Notes: generated by a model from the letters alone, not told the origin. A stretch of 64,000 nt of DNA from Micromonospora sp. HNM0581 (GCF_012726175.1 NZ_JAASAD010000001.1:248001-312000); one strand, 5' to 3'. Shown: positions 18,152 through 27,468, counted from the first letter of the stretch. Made by a program: numbers and translations.

Positions 18152-19519
18152 TCACACCCCGGCGCGCGCCATCTGACTGCCGGGACGCAGGTACGCGACC
18201 CAGGTGATCACGAGCAGCGCCAGGAAGAATCCGACGTAGAAGCGCAGCGCCGGCTGGATGCCACCGTAGGTCGACCGGGCCCAGGCGTAACAGATCGGCA
18301 CCAGGAAGCCACCGAAGGCACCGACCGCGGAGATTATGCCCAGGGCACCGGCGGCCTGCCGGCGCATCGCCAGCATCACCTCCGGCGTGCCGCCCCTTTC
18401 CTCGCCCTTGATCTGGAAGATCCGGCTGATCATCCGGTAGGTCGAACCGTTACCGACGCCGGTAGCCACGAAGAGCAGCAGGAACGCACCGAAGAACAGA
18501 CCCATGTCGCGCTGCTCGACCGACCAGAGCGCGCCCAGGGCACCGACCGCCATCAGCACGAAACTCGCCACCGTGACCCGGGCCCCGCCGACGAGGTCGG
18601 AGAGACGGCCACCGAACGGCCGGCAGAGCGAACCCACCCCCGCACCGAGGAACGCCCAGGCCAGCGCGACGTCCGGCCGCCCGAAAACCGAGTTCAGCAG
18701 GGTGGGAAAGGCCGCCGAGTAGCCGATGAACGAGCCGAAGGTGCCGATGTACAGCAGCGACATGATCCAGGTGTCGTGGTGCCGCAGCGACGACCAGACC
18801 GGCCGCACGTCGGCCTTCGCCTCGACCAGGTTGTCCATGAACAGGTACGCACAGACCGCCGCGATCACCGCCAACGGGATGTACATCAGGCCGGCTCTGG
18901 CCAGCGCGAGTCCACCGCCCAACACGATCACCTGGGGCACCACGAACTGCACGACGGCCACCCCGATGTTGCCACCGGCGGCGTTGAGCCCCAACGCCCA
19001 CCCTTTCTCCCGCTCGGGATAGAAGAACGAGATGTTGGCCATGCTCGAGGCGAAGTTGCCCCCGCCGAACCCGGCCGTGGCAGCGATCAGCAACAGCGGC
19101 ACGAAGCCGATCTCCGGATGCTCGACCGCCCAGGCCAGGCCCGCGCAGGGCACGATCAGCAACAGCGCGGAGATGACCGTCCAGTTACGACCGCCGAAGA
19201 TCGGTACGGCGAAGGTGTACGGCAGCCGCAGCAGGGCGCCGACACCGCTCGGCACGGCGGTCAGCCAGAGCGCCTGACTGGTGGTGAGCCCCCAGCCGGC
19301 GTCGCCGAGGCGGACGACGACGATGCTCCAGAGCAGCCACACCGAGAAGCCGATGTGCTCGGCGAAGATCGACCAGATGAGGTTGCGTTTGGCGACGCCG
19401 CGGCCTGTCCGCAGCCAGAAGCCCGGATCCTCCGGTGCCCAGTGCCCGATCCACCGCCCCGGTCGGCGGTCCAGGCTCTCTTCTTCGCTTACCGTCGGCT
19501 GCTCGCTCGTGGTGGTCAT
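18152..19519 (-). CDS. narK: nitrate/nitrite transporter, NarK type
   Basis: A 455-residue major facilitator with about 12 membrane segments. It carries both nitrate signature regions, GFGGGNFASSMANISFFYP (about 149-167) and GVGNGSTYRMISR, plus the substrate-binding arginines in GALLRLPYTF and LCRPFGGRLSD. Divergent from nasC, so it supplies the nitrate reductase and/or exports nitrite. TAGCTT lies seven bases before the ATG (leaderless layout), and a weak GlnR-like pair (GTTAC-n6-GTTCG, 19543-19558 on +) overlaps its expected -35 region. Confidence 0.95.
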   Translation of the reverse strand: MTTTSEQPTVSEEESLDRRPGRWIGHWAPEDPGFWLRTGRGVAKRNLIWSIFAEHIGFSVWLLWSIVVVRLGDAGWGLTTSQALWLTAVPSGVGALLRLPYTFAVPIFGGRNWTVISALLLIVPCAGLAWAVEHPEIGFVPLLLIAATAGFGGGNFASSMANISFFYPEREKGWALGLNAAGGNIGVAVVQFVVPQVIVLGGGLALARAGLMYIPLAVIAAVCAYLFMDNLVEAKADVRPVWSSLRHHDTWIMSLLYIGTFGSFIGYSAAFPTLLNSVFGRPDVALAWAFLGAGVGSLCRPFGGRLSDLVGGARVTVASFVLMAVGALGALWSVEQRDMGLFFGAFLLLFVATGVGNGSTYRMISRIFQIKGEERGGTPEVMLAMRRQAAGALGIISAVGAFGGFLVPICYAWARSTYGGIQPALRFYVGFFLALLVITWVAYLRPGSQMARAGV

Positions 19520-19532
19520 GCCGCCGAAGCTA
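19520..19532 (-). promoter_or_regulatory. candidate -10 element, leaderless narK
   Basis: TAGCTT (19527-19532, minus strand) stands seven bases before the narK ATG. There is no ribosome site in between. Confidence 0.45.
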
Positions 19533-19743
19533 TGGAGCCGCCGTTACCGCGGCGTTCGCCGTTCGGGTCGGCCCGGCAACGGGGATCGCACCACGCGTCG
19601 ACGACGGCGGTGAGGAGCGGGCCGGCTCGGGCCTGGCGGCCGTTCTCCCCGACCGGGCGGCAGCCTTCCACGATTCAGGATCGACGTTCCACATTGCAGA
19701 CCTCGCGAACCGTCCCCCAGCCGACGTGCGGTGTGAACGGCTC

Positions 19744-19781
19744 TTGACAGGACCGAAACAAACGGGACGCGGACCGGAAAC
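19744..19781 (+). promoter_or_regulatory. GlnR binding box (four half-sites)
   Basis: TTGAC-n6-GAAAC-n6-GACGC-n6-GAAAC at 19744-19748, 19755-19759, 19766-19770 and 19777-19781. Spacing is exactly 11 bases and the pattern matches the actinobacterial GlnR consensus gTnAC-n6-GaAAC repeated twice. Its centre lies about 43 bases before the nasC ATG, a normal activator position if the message starts near the ATG. GlnR is the global nitrogen regulator, known to activate nitrate genes in Streptomyces and mycobacteria. Confidence 0.8.
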
Positions 19782-19805
19782 TGCCCAACGGCACGCTTTG
19801 CCGAC

Positions 19806-21974
19806 ATGACAGACGGTGCACGGCCGGCGACGCGACCGGGGCCCACGCCCCGGGAGGTGGCGACCCACTGCCCGTACTGCGCCCTCCAGTGCGGAATGGT
19901 CCTCCGGGAGGAGGACGGCACGGTCGGTGTGCTGCCCCGCCAGTTTCCCACCAACCGGGGCGGGCTGTGCCAGAAGGGCTGGACCTCAGCGGAACTGCTC
20001 AGCCATCCGGAACGGCTGACCAGCCCCATGCTGCGCGACCCGGCCAGCGGTCAACTGCATCCGGCCAGCTGGGACGCCGCACTCGACCGGATCGCCGCCG
20101 GACTTCGCGACGTACAGGAGCGGCACGGCCGCGACGCGGTCGCCGTCTTCGGCGGGGGCGGGCTCACCAACGAGAAGGCGTACGCGTTGGGCCGGTTCGC
20201 GCGGGTGGCCCTGCGTACCAGGCACATCGACTACAACGGACGATTCTGCATGTCCTCCGCCGCGGCCGCCGGCACACGCGCCTTCGGGGTGGACCGGGGA
20301 CTACCGTTCCCGCTCTCCGACCTGGGTCGGGCGGACACCCTGCTGCTTGTCGGCGCGAACCCGGCGGAGACCATGCCGCCGCTGGTGCGGTGGCTGGCCG
20401 AACAACGGGAGCGCGGCGGCAAACTGATCGTGATCGACCCCCGAGTCACCGCCACCACCCGGCAGGCCGACCTGCACCTGCAACCACTGCCCGGCACCGA
20501 CCTGGCGGTGGCCAACGCGCTTCTGCACATCGCTGTGACCGAGGGGTACGTCGACGATGCCTACGTCGCCGCCCGCACCACCGGTTTCACCGCCGTACGA
20601 CGCACCGTCGCGGGCTGGTGGCCTGCGCGTGCCGAGGCCCTCTCCGGCGTACCCGTCGCCGACCTGGAGGAGGCCGCGCGAGCCCTCGGCACCGCCGAGC
20701 GGGCGATCATCCTCACCGCACGCGGCGCGGAACAGCACGCCAAGGGCGTCGACACCGTCACCGGCTTCGTCAACCTCGCCCTCGCCCTCGGTCTGCCCGG
20801 CCGCATCGGCTCCGGGTACGGCTGCCTCACCGGGCAGGGCAACGGGCAGGGCGGTCGGGAGCACGGGCAGAAGGCCGACCAGCTCCCCGGGTACCGCAAG
20901 ATCGACGACATGGCGGCCCGCGCCCACGTCGCGCAGGTCTGGGGGGTACCCGCCGACGAGCTACCCGGGCCGGGCGTGCCGGCGTACCAGCTACTCGACT
21001 CCCTCGGTACCGAGCAGGGGCCGCGGGCGCTGCTGGTCTTCGGCTCGAACCCGGTGGTGTCCGCACCCCGCGCCGCCCGGGTCGAGGGCCGCCTCCGCGA
21101 CCTCGACCTGCTCGTCGTCGCCGACTTCCTGCTCTCCGAGACGGCGGCGCTCGCCGACGTGGTGCTGCCCACCGCCCAGTGGGCCGAGGAGGACGGCACG
21201 ATGACCAACCTGGAGGGGCGGGTGCTCCGCCGTCGGGCGCTCCGTCCGCCCCCGGCCGGCGTCCGTACCGACCTGGAGATCCTGGCCGCCCTCTCCGCCC
21301 GGCTACGCGGAACACCCACACGCCGGACGGTGCCGGGCGACGGCACCGCCCCGGCAGCTGTCGAACCGTCGGGCGAGGTGGAGGCGGCGGACCCGCGCGT
21401 GGTCTTCGCCGAGCTGCGCCGGGCCTCGGCGGGCGGCATCGCCGACTACAACGGGATCAGCTGGGAGCGGATCGACACCGCCGACGGTGTCTTCTGGCCG
21501 TGCCCGGACGACGAGGGGCCCGACTCCCCCCGACTCTTCGCCGAACGCTTCGCCACCGTCGACGGGCTGGCCCGGTTCCACCCGGTGGAGCACCGGCCGG
21601 CGGCCGAGGAGGTCTGCGCCGACTACCCGCTGCACTTCACCACCGGCCGGGTACTCGCGCAGTACCAGTCCGGCACCCAGACACGCCGGGTCGCCGCGCT
21701 ACGTCGGGCCGCTCCCGAGGCGTTCGTGGAACTGCATCCGGACCTCGCCGAACGGCTGGGCGTCACCGACGGCGAGCCGGTGCGGGTGCTGTCCCGGCGC
21801 GGTGAGTTCCAGGCACCGGCCCGGTTGAGCCCGGGTATCCGCCCGGACACCGTCTTCGCGCCGTTCCACTGGGGTGGACGGGCGCGGGCGAACTCCGTCA
21901 CCAACGACGCCGTCGACCCGGTCTCCGGGATGCCGGAATTCAAGATCTGTGCGGTACGGGTGGAGCGGGCATGA
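19806..21974 (+). CDS. nasC: assimilatory nitrate reductase catalytic subunit
   Basis: A 722-residue molybdopterin enzyme. An N-terminal [4Fe-4S] is bound by Cys22, Cys25, Cys29 and Cys55 (HCPYCALQCG...GGLCQKGW); the molybdenum ligand is Cys148 in GRFCMSSAAA; the bis-MGD region includes GANPAET, SGYGCLTGQGNGQGG and a C-terminal molydopterin-binding domain (about 600-722). No signal peptide, so it is cytoplasmic and assimilatory. The stop overlaps the next gene by four bases (ATGA), which encodes its likely electron donor. Confidence 0.94.
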   Translation: MTDGARPATRPGPTPREVATHCPYCALQCGMVLREEDGTVGVLPRQFPTNRGGLCQKGWTSAELLSHPERLTSPMLRDPASGQLHPASWDAALDRIAAGLRDVQERHGRDAVAVFGGGGLTNEKAYALGRFARVALRTRHIDYNGRFCMSSAAAAGTRAFGVDRGLPFPLSDLGRADTLLLVGANPAETMPPLVRWLAEQRERGGKLIVIDPRVTATTRQADLHLQPLPGTDLAVANALLHIAVTEGYVDDAYVAARTTGFTAVRRTVAGWWPARAEALSGVPVADLEEAARALGTAERAIILTARGAEQHAKGVDTVTGFVNLALALGLPGRIGSGYGCLTGQGNGQGGREHGQKADQLPGYRKIDDMAARAHVAQVWGVPADELPGPGVPAYQLLDSLGTEQGPRALLVFGSNPVVSAPRAARVEGRLRDLDLLVVADFLLSETAALADVVLPTAQWAEEDGTMTNLEGRVLRRRALRPPPAGVRTDLEILAALSARLRGTPTRRTVPGDGTAPAAVEPSGEVEAADPRVVFAELRRASAGGIADYNGISWERIDTADGVFWPCPDDEGPDSPRLFAERFATVDGLARFHPVEHRPAAEEVCADYPLHFTTGRVLAQYQSGTQTRRVAALRRAAPEAFVELHPDLAERLGVTDGEPVRVLSRRGEFQAPARLSPGIRPDTVFAPFHWGGRARANSVTNDAVDPVSGMPEFKICAVRVERA

Positions 21975-23416
21975 CCGGGCACAGCGAGCGGATCGTGGTG
22001 GTCGGCAACGGGATGGCCGGCGCCCGGGTGGCGGCGGAACTGCACGCCCGCGGCGAGGACCTGAAGGTCACCGTGCTCGGCGCGGAACCGCATCCCGCGT
22101 ACAACCGGATCATGCTGTCCACGCTGCTCGCTGGAAAGATCGGCGAGCCGGACGTGGAACTGGCGGAGGTCGCCGGGCGCGGTGTCGACCTGCGTACCGG
22201 GTTGGCCGTCACGGCGATCGACCGGGCCGCCAGGCTGGTGCGCACCGCCGACGGTGACCGGATCCCCTACGACCATCTGGTCCTCGCCACCGGCAGCCGG
22301 GCAGTGGTGCCGGCACTGACCGGGCTCGACCCCGGTCACCTACCGGAGCGGGTGATCCCGTTCCGCACCCTCGACGACTGCCGACGCATCGTCACCCTCG
22401 CCTCGACCGCCCGGCGTGCCCTGGTACTCGGCGGCGGGCTGCTCGGCTTGGAGGCGGCCCGCGGACTGGCTCTCCGAGGGCTCGACGTGGGCGTGGTGCA
22501 CCGCATTCCGTACCTCATGGACCGTCAGCTCGACCCGGCCGCCGGAGCGGTGCTCGCCGGCACGCTCACCGGGCTCGGTGTGACCACCCACCTGGCAGTG
22601 GAGCCGACCGCCGTCCGCGTCGACACCACAGGGGTACGGCTGGACCTCTCCGACGGCCGTTCGCTCGATGCCGACCTGCTGGTGCTCGCCTGTGGCGTAC
22701 GCCCCGACACCGCCCTGGCCACGGCAGCCGGCCTGGCCGTGCAGCGGGGGGTACTCGTCGACGACCGGCTACGTACCAGCGACCGGCGGATCTCCGCGAT
22801 CGGTGACTGCGCCCAACACGACGGTACGCTCACCGGGCTGGTGGCGCCGGCCTGGGCACAGGCGCAGGTGGTGGCCCAGCTGGTGACCGGGCAGGACCCA
22901 CAGGCCCGGTACCGGCCACGACCGGTGGTCACCCGACTCAAGGCGGCTGGTATCGATCTCGCCGCGATGGGTGACCCGGCTGGCGGCCCCGGCGAGGAAC
23001 TGACGTTCACCGATCCGACTCGGGGCACGTATGCCCGGTTGCGCATCCACGACGGCCGGTTGGCCGCCGCGATCCTGCTCGGCGACAACCCGTCGGTGGG
23101 CACGGTGATCCAGCTGTTCGACCGGGGCCAGCCGGTGCCCACCGACCGGCGGGCACTACTGCTCGGCAGAGCCGTCGGCGGGGCCGTCGCCGCACCGGCG
23201 GCGTCACCGGCGCTGATGCCGGACGCGGCCACGGTCTGCCAGTGCAACACGGTGAGCAAGGGTGATCTCGTCCGCTGCTGGCGGGACGGAGCCCGCACGA
23301 TCGACGCCGTGGTCGCCGGTACCCGGGCCGGCACCGGCTGCGGCGGATGCCGCGACGCGGTCGCCGGCATCGTCGACTGGTTGTCCAGAACGGATCCCGT
23401 GGAGGTGGGGCGATGA
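21971..23416 (+). CDS. nasB: FAD/NAD(P)H oxidoreductase with BFD-like [2Fe-2S] tail, nitrate reductase electron-transfer subunit
   Basis: A 481-residue pyridine nucleotide-disulfide-type reductase: FAD site VVVGNGMAGARV (about 8-20), NAD site VLGGGLLGLEAARGL (about 155), FAD site ISAIGDCAQ, and a C-terminal BFD-like domain with Cys in CQCNTVSKGDL and GTGCGGC. It resembles the N-terminal half of the NirB encoded next, so it is probably a duplicate adapted to pass NAD(P)H electrons to NasC. Overlaps both neighbours by four bases. The symbol follows the Bacillus/Klebsiella usage and is inferred. Confidence 0.82.
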   Translation: MTGHSERIVVVGNGMAGARVAAELHARGEDLKVTVLGAEPHPAYNRIMLSTLLAGKIGEPDVELAEVAGRGVDLRTGLAVTAIDRAARLVRTADGDRIPYDHLVLATGSRAVVPALTGLDPGHLPERVIPFRTLDDCRRIVTLASTARRALVLGGGLLGLEAARGLALRGLDVGVVHRIPYLMDRQLDPAAGAVLAGTLTGLGVTTHLAVEPTAVRVDTTGVRLDLSDGRSLDADLLVLACGVRPDTALATAAGLAVQRGVLVDDRLRTSDRRISAIGDCAQHDGTLTGLVAPAWAQAQVVAQLVTGQDPQARYRPRPVVTRLKAAGIDLAAMGDPAGGPGEELTFTDPTRGTYARLRIHDGRLAAAILLGDNPSVGTVIQLFDRGQPVPTDRRALLLGRAVGGAVAAPAASPALMPDAATVCQCNTVSKGDLVRCWRDGARTIDAVVAGTRAGTGCGGCRDAVAGIVDWLSRTDPVEVGR

Positions 23417-25935
23417 CCGGCGGCAACGTGGTCGTCATCGGCAACGGCATGGTCGGCCAGCGGTTCGTGGACGCGCTGCGGGCCCGCGACGCACAACGAC
23501 GATGGCGGGTCACGGTGCTCGCCGAGGAGAGCCGGCCGGCGTACGACCGGGTGCGGCTCTCGGCGTACTTCGACGGCGCCGACGAGCAGGACCTGAACCT
23601 GCACACCCCACACGACGGGGTGGAGTTGCGACTCGGCGAGCCGGCCACCGTCGTGGACCGGAGCCGCCAGGTGGTGACCACAACCCGCGGTGCGTACCCG
23701 TACGACGTTCTGGTGTTCGCCACCGGGTCGTACCCGTTCGTGCCACCGGTGCCGGGAGCGGACCTGACCGGTGTCTTCGTCTACCGGACCCTCGACGACC
23801 TCGCCGCGATCCGCCGGTATGCGGAGGACCGACGTACCGGTGCGGTGATCGGGGGCGGGCTGCTCGGGTTGGAGGCGGCAAACGCGTTGCGTCTGCTCGG
23901 GTTGACCACGAGCGTGGTGGAGTTCGCCCCACGGCTGATGCCGGTGCAGGTGGACACCGCCGGTGGCGCGATGCTGCGCCGCTACGTCGAGGACCTCGAC
24001 GTGACCTGCCACCTCGGTGTGGCGACGACGGCGCTGCGGCCCGACACGGACGGCTCGGTGACCGCCCTGGAACTCGCCGACGGCGCGGTGCTCGACACCG
24101 ACCTGGTGGTGGTGGCCGCGGGCATCCGGCCCCGCGACGATCTGGCCCGGGTCGCCGGACTCGACGTCGGTCCACGCGGCGGGGTCCTGGTCGACACCAC
24201 CTGCCGGAGCACGGACGAACGGATCTACGCGATCGGCGAGTGTGCAGCGGTCGACGGCACCTGCTACGGCCTGGTCGCCCCCGGCTACGCGATGGCCGAG
24301 GTGGTGGCCGACCGACTGGTCGGCGGTTCCGCGACCTTCCCCGGTGCGGACACCGCCACCAAGCTCAAACTGCTCGGCGTCGACGTCGCCTCGTTCGGTG
24401 ACGCGCACGGGACGGAGCCCGGCTGCCTGGACGTCACCTGGACCGATCCGGCCGCCCGGGTGTACGCCAAGCTGGTCCTCTCTGACGACGCCTCGACGCT
24501 GCTCGGCGGAGTGCTCGTCGGTGACGCCAGCGCCTACCCCACGCTGCGGGCGAGTGTCGGCGGGCCGCTACCGGCCGCGCCGCTGGCGCTGCTCGTCGGC
24601 GACGACGCGGTGGGCGCCACCGCCGGCACCCTGCCCGCGACCGCCCAGGTCTGCTCCTGCAACGCGGTGACCAGGGCGGACATCGACACCGCGATCGCGG
24701 ACGGTTGCGCGGACGTGGCCGCCCTGAAGGCGTGCACCCGGGCCGGGACGAGCTGCGGCTCCTGCGTGCCGATGCTCAAACAGTTGCTCGACGCGGCCGG
24801 CGTCGTCCAGTCGAAGGCACTCTGCGAGCACTTCGACGTCAGCCGGCAGGAGCTGTTCGACATCGTCCGGGTACGCGGCATCCGGACGTTCTCCCGGCTG
24901 ATCGCCGAGCACGGTCGGGGGCGGGGCTGCGACATCTGCAAGCCGGTGGTCGCCTCGATCCTCGCTTCGCTCGGCAACGGCCATATCCTCGACGGCGAGC
25001 AGGCCTCGTTGCAGGACACCAACGACCACTTCCTGGCGAACCTGCAACGTGACGGCAGCTACTCGGTGGTGCCCCGGATCCCGGGTGGGGAGATCACCCC
25101 GGAGAAGCTCATCGTCATCGGCGAGGTGGCCCGGGACTTCAACCTCTACACGAAGATCACCGGTGGGCAGCGGATCGACCTCTTCGGTGCCCGGGTGGAT
25201 CAGCTACCGCAGATCTGGCGTCGGCTGGTGGACGCCGGTTTCGAGTCCGGGCACGCGTACGGCAAGGCACTGCGTACGGTGAAGTCCTGCGTCGGCTCCA
25301 CCTGGTGCCGCTACGGGGTGCAGGATTCGGTCGGTCTGGCTGTCGCCCTCGAGCTGCGCTATCGGGGTCTGCGTGCCCCGCACAAAATCAAGTCTGCGGT
25401 CTCCGGCTGCGCCCGGGAATGCGCCGAGGCCCGCAGCAAGGACTTCGGCATCATCGCCACGGAGACCGGCTGGAACCTCTACCTCGGTGGCAACGGCGGC
25501 TTCCGGCCCCGGCACGCCGATCTGTTCGCCACCGACCTGTCCACCGAGACGCTCGTCACGCTCATCGACAGGTTCCTGATGTACTACGTCCGCACCGCCG
25601 ACCGGCTGCAACGTACCGCCGCCTGGATCGAAGCGATGGACGGTGGCCTGGACCATCTCCGTGCGGTGATCGTCGACGACTCTCTCGGTCTCTGCGCCGA
25701 ACTCGACGACGCGATGGCCCGGCACGTGGTGTCCTACTCGGACGAGTGGCGCGACGTCCTGGCCGACGCGGACCGGCTGCGCCGGTTCACCTCGTTCGTC
25801 AACGCGCCGGAGATTCCCGACCCGTCGATCACCTTCGTCACCGAACGCGGACAACCCGTCCCGGTCGGCGGGCATTCGTCCGACACGCAGGGCCGGCAAC
25901 CGGTCACGCTCGGCCTGCCGGAGGTACGTCGATGA
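23413..25935 (+). CDS. nirB: NAD(P)H nitrite reductase large subunit
   Basis: An 840-residue enzyme reducing nitrite to ammonium. Order: FAD/NAD domain (about 1-400; VVVIGNGMVGQR, GGGLLGLEAA), two BFD-like [2Fe-2S] regions (CSCNAVTRAD...TSCGSC, and GRGCDICKP), then the siroheme/[4Fe-4S] reductase with cluster cysteines Cys626, Cys632, Cys666 and Cys670 (SCVGSTWC, SGCAREC). Start ATG 23413 overlaps the previous gene by four bases. It carries all expected ligands. Confidence 0.96.
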   Translation: MTGGNVVVIGNGMVGQRFVDALRARDAQRRWRVTVLAEESRPAYDRVRLSAYFDGADEQDLNLHTPHDGVELRLGEPATVVDRSRQVVTTTRGAYPYDVLVFATGSYPFVPPVPGADLTGVFVYRTLDDLAAIRRYAEDRRTGAVIGGGLLGLEAANALRLLGLTTSVVEFAPRLMPVQVDTAGGAMLRRYVEDLDVTCHLGVATTALRPDTDGSVTALELADGAVLDTDLVVVAAGIRPRDDLARVAGLDVGPRGGVLVDTTCRSTDERIYAIGECAAVDGTCYGLVAPGYAMAEVVADRLVGGSATFPGADTATKLKLLGVDVASFGDAHGTEPGCLDVTWTDPAARVYAKLVLSDDASTLLGGVLVGDASAYPTLRASVGGPLPAAPLALLVGDDAVGATAGTLPATAQVCSCNAVTRADIDTAIADGCADVAALKACTRAGTSCGSCVPMLKQLLDAAGVVQSKALCEHFDVSRQELFDIVRVRGIRTFSRLIAEHGRGRGCDICKPVVASILASLGNGHILDGEQASLQDTNDHFLANLQRDGSYSVVPRIPGGEITPEKLIVIGEVARDFNLYTKITGGQRIDLFGARVDQLPQIWRRLVDAGFESGHAYGKALRTVKSCVGSTWCRYGVQDSVGLAVALELRYRGLRAPHKIKSAVSGCARECAEARSKDFGIIATETGWNLYLGGNGGFRPRHADLFATDLSTETLVTLIDRFLMYYVRTADRLQRTAAWIEAMDGGLDHLRAVIVDDSLGLCAELDDAMARHVVSYSDEWRDVLADADRLRRFTSFVNAPEIPDPSITFVTERGQPVPVGGHSSDTQGRQPVTLGLPEVRR

Positions 25936-26279
25936 CCGCCGCTACGGCACTGGACTGGGTCACCGTCTGCCCCTTCGATCGCCTGGACCCGGACCGGGGC
26001 GTCGCCGCCCTCGTCGCCGGGGTACAGGTGGCCATCTTCCGGACCGCGGACGGTCTGTACGCGATCGACAACCTCGACCCGGTCTCCGGGGCGTACGTGC
26101 TCTCCCGCGGCATCGTGGGCAGCCGGGGCGAGGTGCCGACGGTCGCGTCGCCGCTGCACAAGCAGGTGTACGACCTGCGCACGGGGGACTGTCTCGACCT
26201 GCCGGGCGTATGCGTAGCCCGGCACCAGGCCCGTTGCCACAACGGCATGGTCGAGGTGCGGCTGCGACAGGAGGGCTGA
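25932..26279 (+). CDS. nirD: nitrite reductase small subunit
   Basis: A 115-residue Rieske-fold protein (WVTVCPFDRLDPDRGVAALV at the start, SPLHKQVYDLRTG near the end). The CxH and CxxH cluster ligands of true Rieske proteins are absent, which is normal for NirD. It partners NirB. ATGA overlap with nirB upstream and a one-base TGATG overlap with the next gene downstream. Confidence 0.93.
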   Translation: MTAATALDWVTVCPFDRLDPDRGVAALVAGVQVAIFRTADGLYAIDNLDPVSGAYVLSRGIVGSRGEVPTVASPLHKQVYDLRTGDCLDLPGVCVARHQARCHNGMVEVRLRQEG

Positions 26280-27367
26280 TGCGCGAGGAACTGGCCGGCT
26301 TCACCATCGGGGTGACCGCCGACCGGCGGCGGGACGAACTCGCCGCGCTGCTCCAACGGCGGGGCGCACGGGTGGTGCTCGCACCCGCCCTGCGGATCGT
26401 GCCGCTCGCGGACGACACCGAACTACGCGAAGCCACCCGGGCCTGCCTGGAACAGCCGCCCGACATCCTGATGGCGAACACCGGTATCGGGATGCGTGGC
26501 TGGCTGGAGGCCGCCGAGGGTTGGGGACTCGCCGAGCCGCTACGCGGGGTCCTCGGTGACGCCTACGTGGTGGCCCGGGGCCCCAAGGCCCGCGGCGCGA
26601 TCCGGGCGGCCGGCCTGTACGACCAGTGGTCACCGGCCTCGGAGAGCTGCGACGAGGTGGTCAACCACCTCCGTCAGCGGGGCGTGGCCGGTCAGGTGAT
26701 CGCCATGCAGCTGCACGGCGAGCGGCAACCGGAGTGCACCCGTGCGCTGGAGGAGGCCGGCGCCACCGTCATCGAGATTCCGGTCTACCGCTGGGCCCCA
26801 CCGACCGACCCGGCGCCGCTACACCGGCTCGTCGACCTGGTGGCGGGGCGGCTCGTCGACGCCGTCACCTTCACCTCGGCCCCAGCGGTGGAGGCGTTGC
26901 TGCGGGCCTCCGGCGATCGTACGGAGGCGGTGCTGGACGCGCTGCGCGGTGACGTGCTGGCCAGTTGCGTCGGCCATGTCACCGCCGAGCCGTTGGTTCG
27001 ACGTGGGGTGCCGGTGAGCGCGCCGAGTCGGGCCCGCCTCGGCGCGCTGGTGCGCACCATCGTCGACGAACTACCCCGCCGTACGGTGACCATCAAGGTC
27101 GCCGGGCACCTGCTCACTCTGCGCGGCCACGCGGCGGTCGTCGACGGTGAGCTGCGGCCTCTGGCCCCGGCGCCGATGGCGGTGCTGCGGGCACTGGCGC
27201 AGGCGCCGGGCCGGGTGCTGTCGCGGACCGCCCTGTTGCGGACGTTGCCACGTGGGGCCGACGAGCACGCGGTGGAGATGGCGGTGGCCCGGCTGCGGGC
27301 CGGGCTGAAGGCTCCACGCGTCATCCAGACGGTGGTCAAACGGGGTTACCGCCTCCGCGTCGACTGA
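26279..27367 (+). CDS. nnaR: HemD-like/winged-helix regulator, NnaR type
   Basis: A 362-residue two-domain protein. Residues about 1-255 have the uroporphyrinogen-III synthase fold (GFTIGVTADRRRDEL, VDAVTFTSAPAVEALL, SCVGHVTAEPL); about 260-362 form an OmpR-type winged helix (LTPAPMAVL-like region, RVLSRTALLR, VEMAVARLRAGL, VIQTVVKRGYRL). In Streptomyces and mycobacteria this architecture is NnaR, which works with GlnR to activate nitrate/nitrite genes. It is the last gene of the nas-nir operon, preceded by AGGAGG. It is more likely a regulator than a haem or siroheme enzyme. Confidence 0.85.
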   Translation: MREELAGFTIGVTADRRRDELAALLQRRGARVVLAPALRIVPLADDTELREATRACLEQPPDILMANTGIGMRGWLEAAEGWGLAEPLRGVLGDAYVVARGPKARGAIRAAGLYDQWSPASESCDEVVNHLRQRGVAGQVIAMQLHGERQPECTRALEEAGATVIEIPVYRWAPPTDPAPLHRLVDLVAGRLVDAVTFTSAPAVEALLRASGDRTEAVLDALRGDVLASCVGHVTAEPLVRRGVPVSAPSRARLGALVRTIVDELPRRTVTIKVAGHLLTLRGHAAVVDGELRPLAPAPMAVLRALAQAPGRVLSRTALLRTLPRGADEHAVEMAVARLRAGLKAPRVIQTVVKRGYRLRVD

Positions 27368-27418
27368 CGAACGCGCAGCGCAGCGCCACGCCGGGCACAT
27401 CCGGCACGACGACATGGA

Positions 27419-27458
27419 TGTCCCGCCGACCGGGCCGGGCGGCCGGGCCAGCGGGACA
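27419..27458. terminator. bidirectional hairpin between nnaR and cvnD
   Basis: TGTCCCGC (27419-27426) and GCGGGACA (27451-27458) form a perfect eight-base stem around a 24-base GC-rich region that can fold further. It lies between convergent genes, 51 bases past nnaR and 10 bases past the cvnD stop. Confidence 0.55.
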
Positions 27459-27468
27459 CCGCCGTGGA

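Noticed and set aside
19543-19558. Second GlnR box controlling narK
   Set aside because: Only one half-site (GTTAC) fits well; GTTCG does not match GaAAC, so it is mentioned but not listed as a site.
22525-24408. Long minus-strand open frame opposite the nas/nir genes
   Set aside because: Antisense to clear FAD-domain genes, with shadow-type composition and no recognisable motifs.
25932-26279. NirD lacking Rieske cluster ligands taken as a defect
   Set aside because: NirD proteins normally lack the CxH and CxxH ligands while keeping the fold.
26279-27367. Plain uroporphyrinogen-III synthase (HemD)
   Set aside because: The C-terminal winged helix and operon position with nitrate genes make a regulator the better reading.
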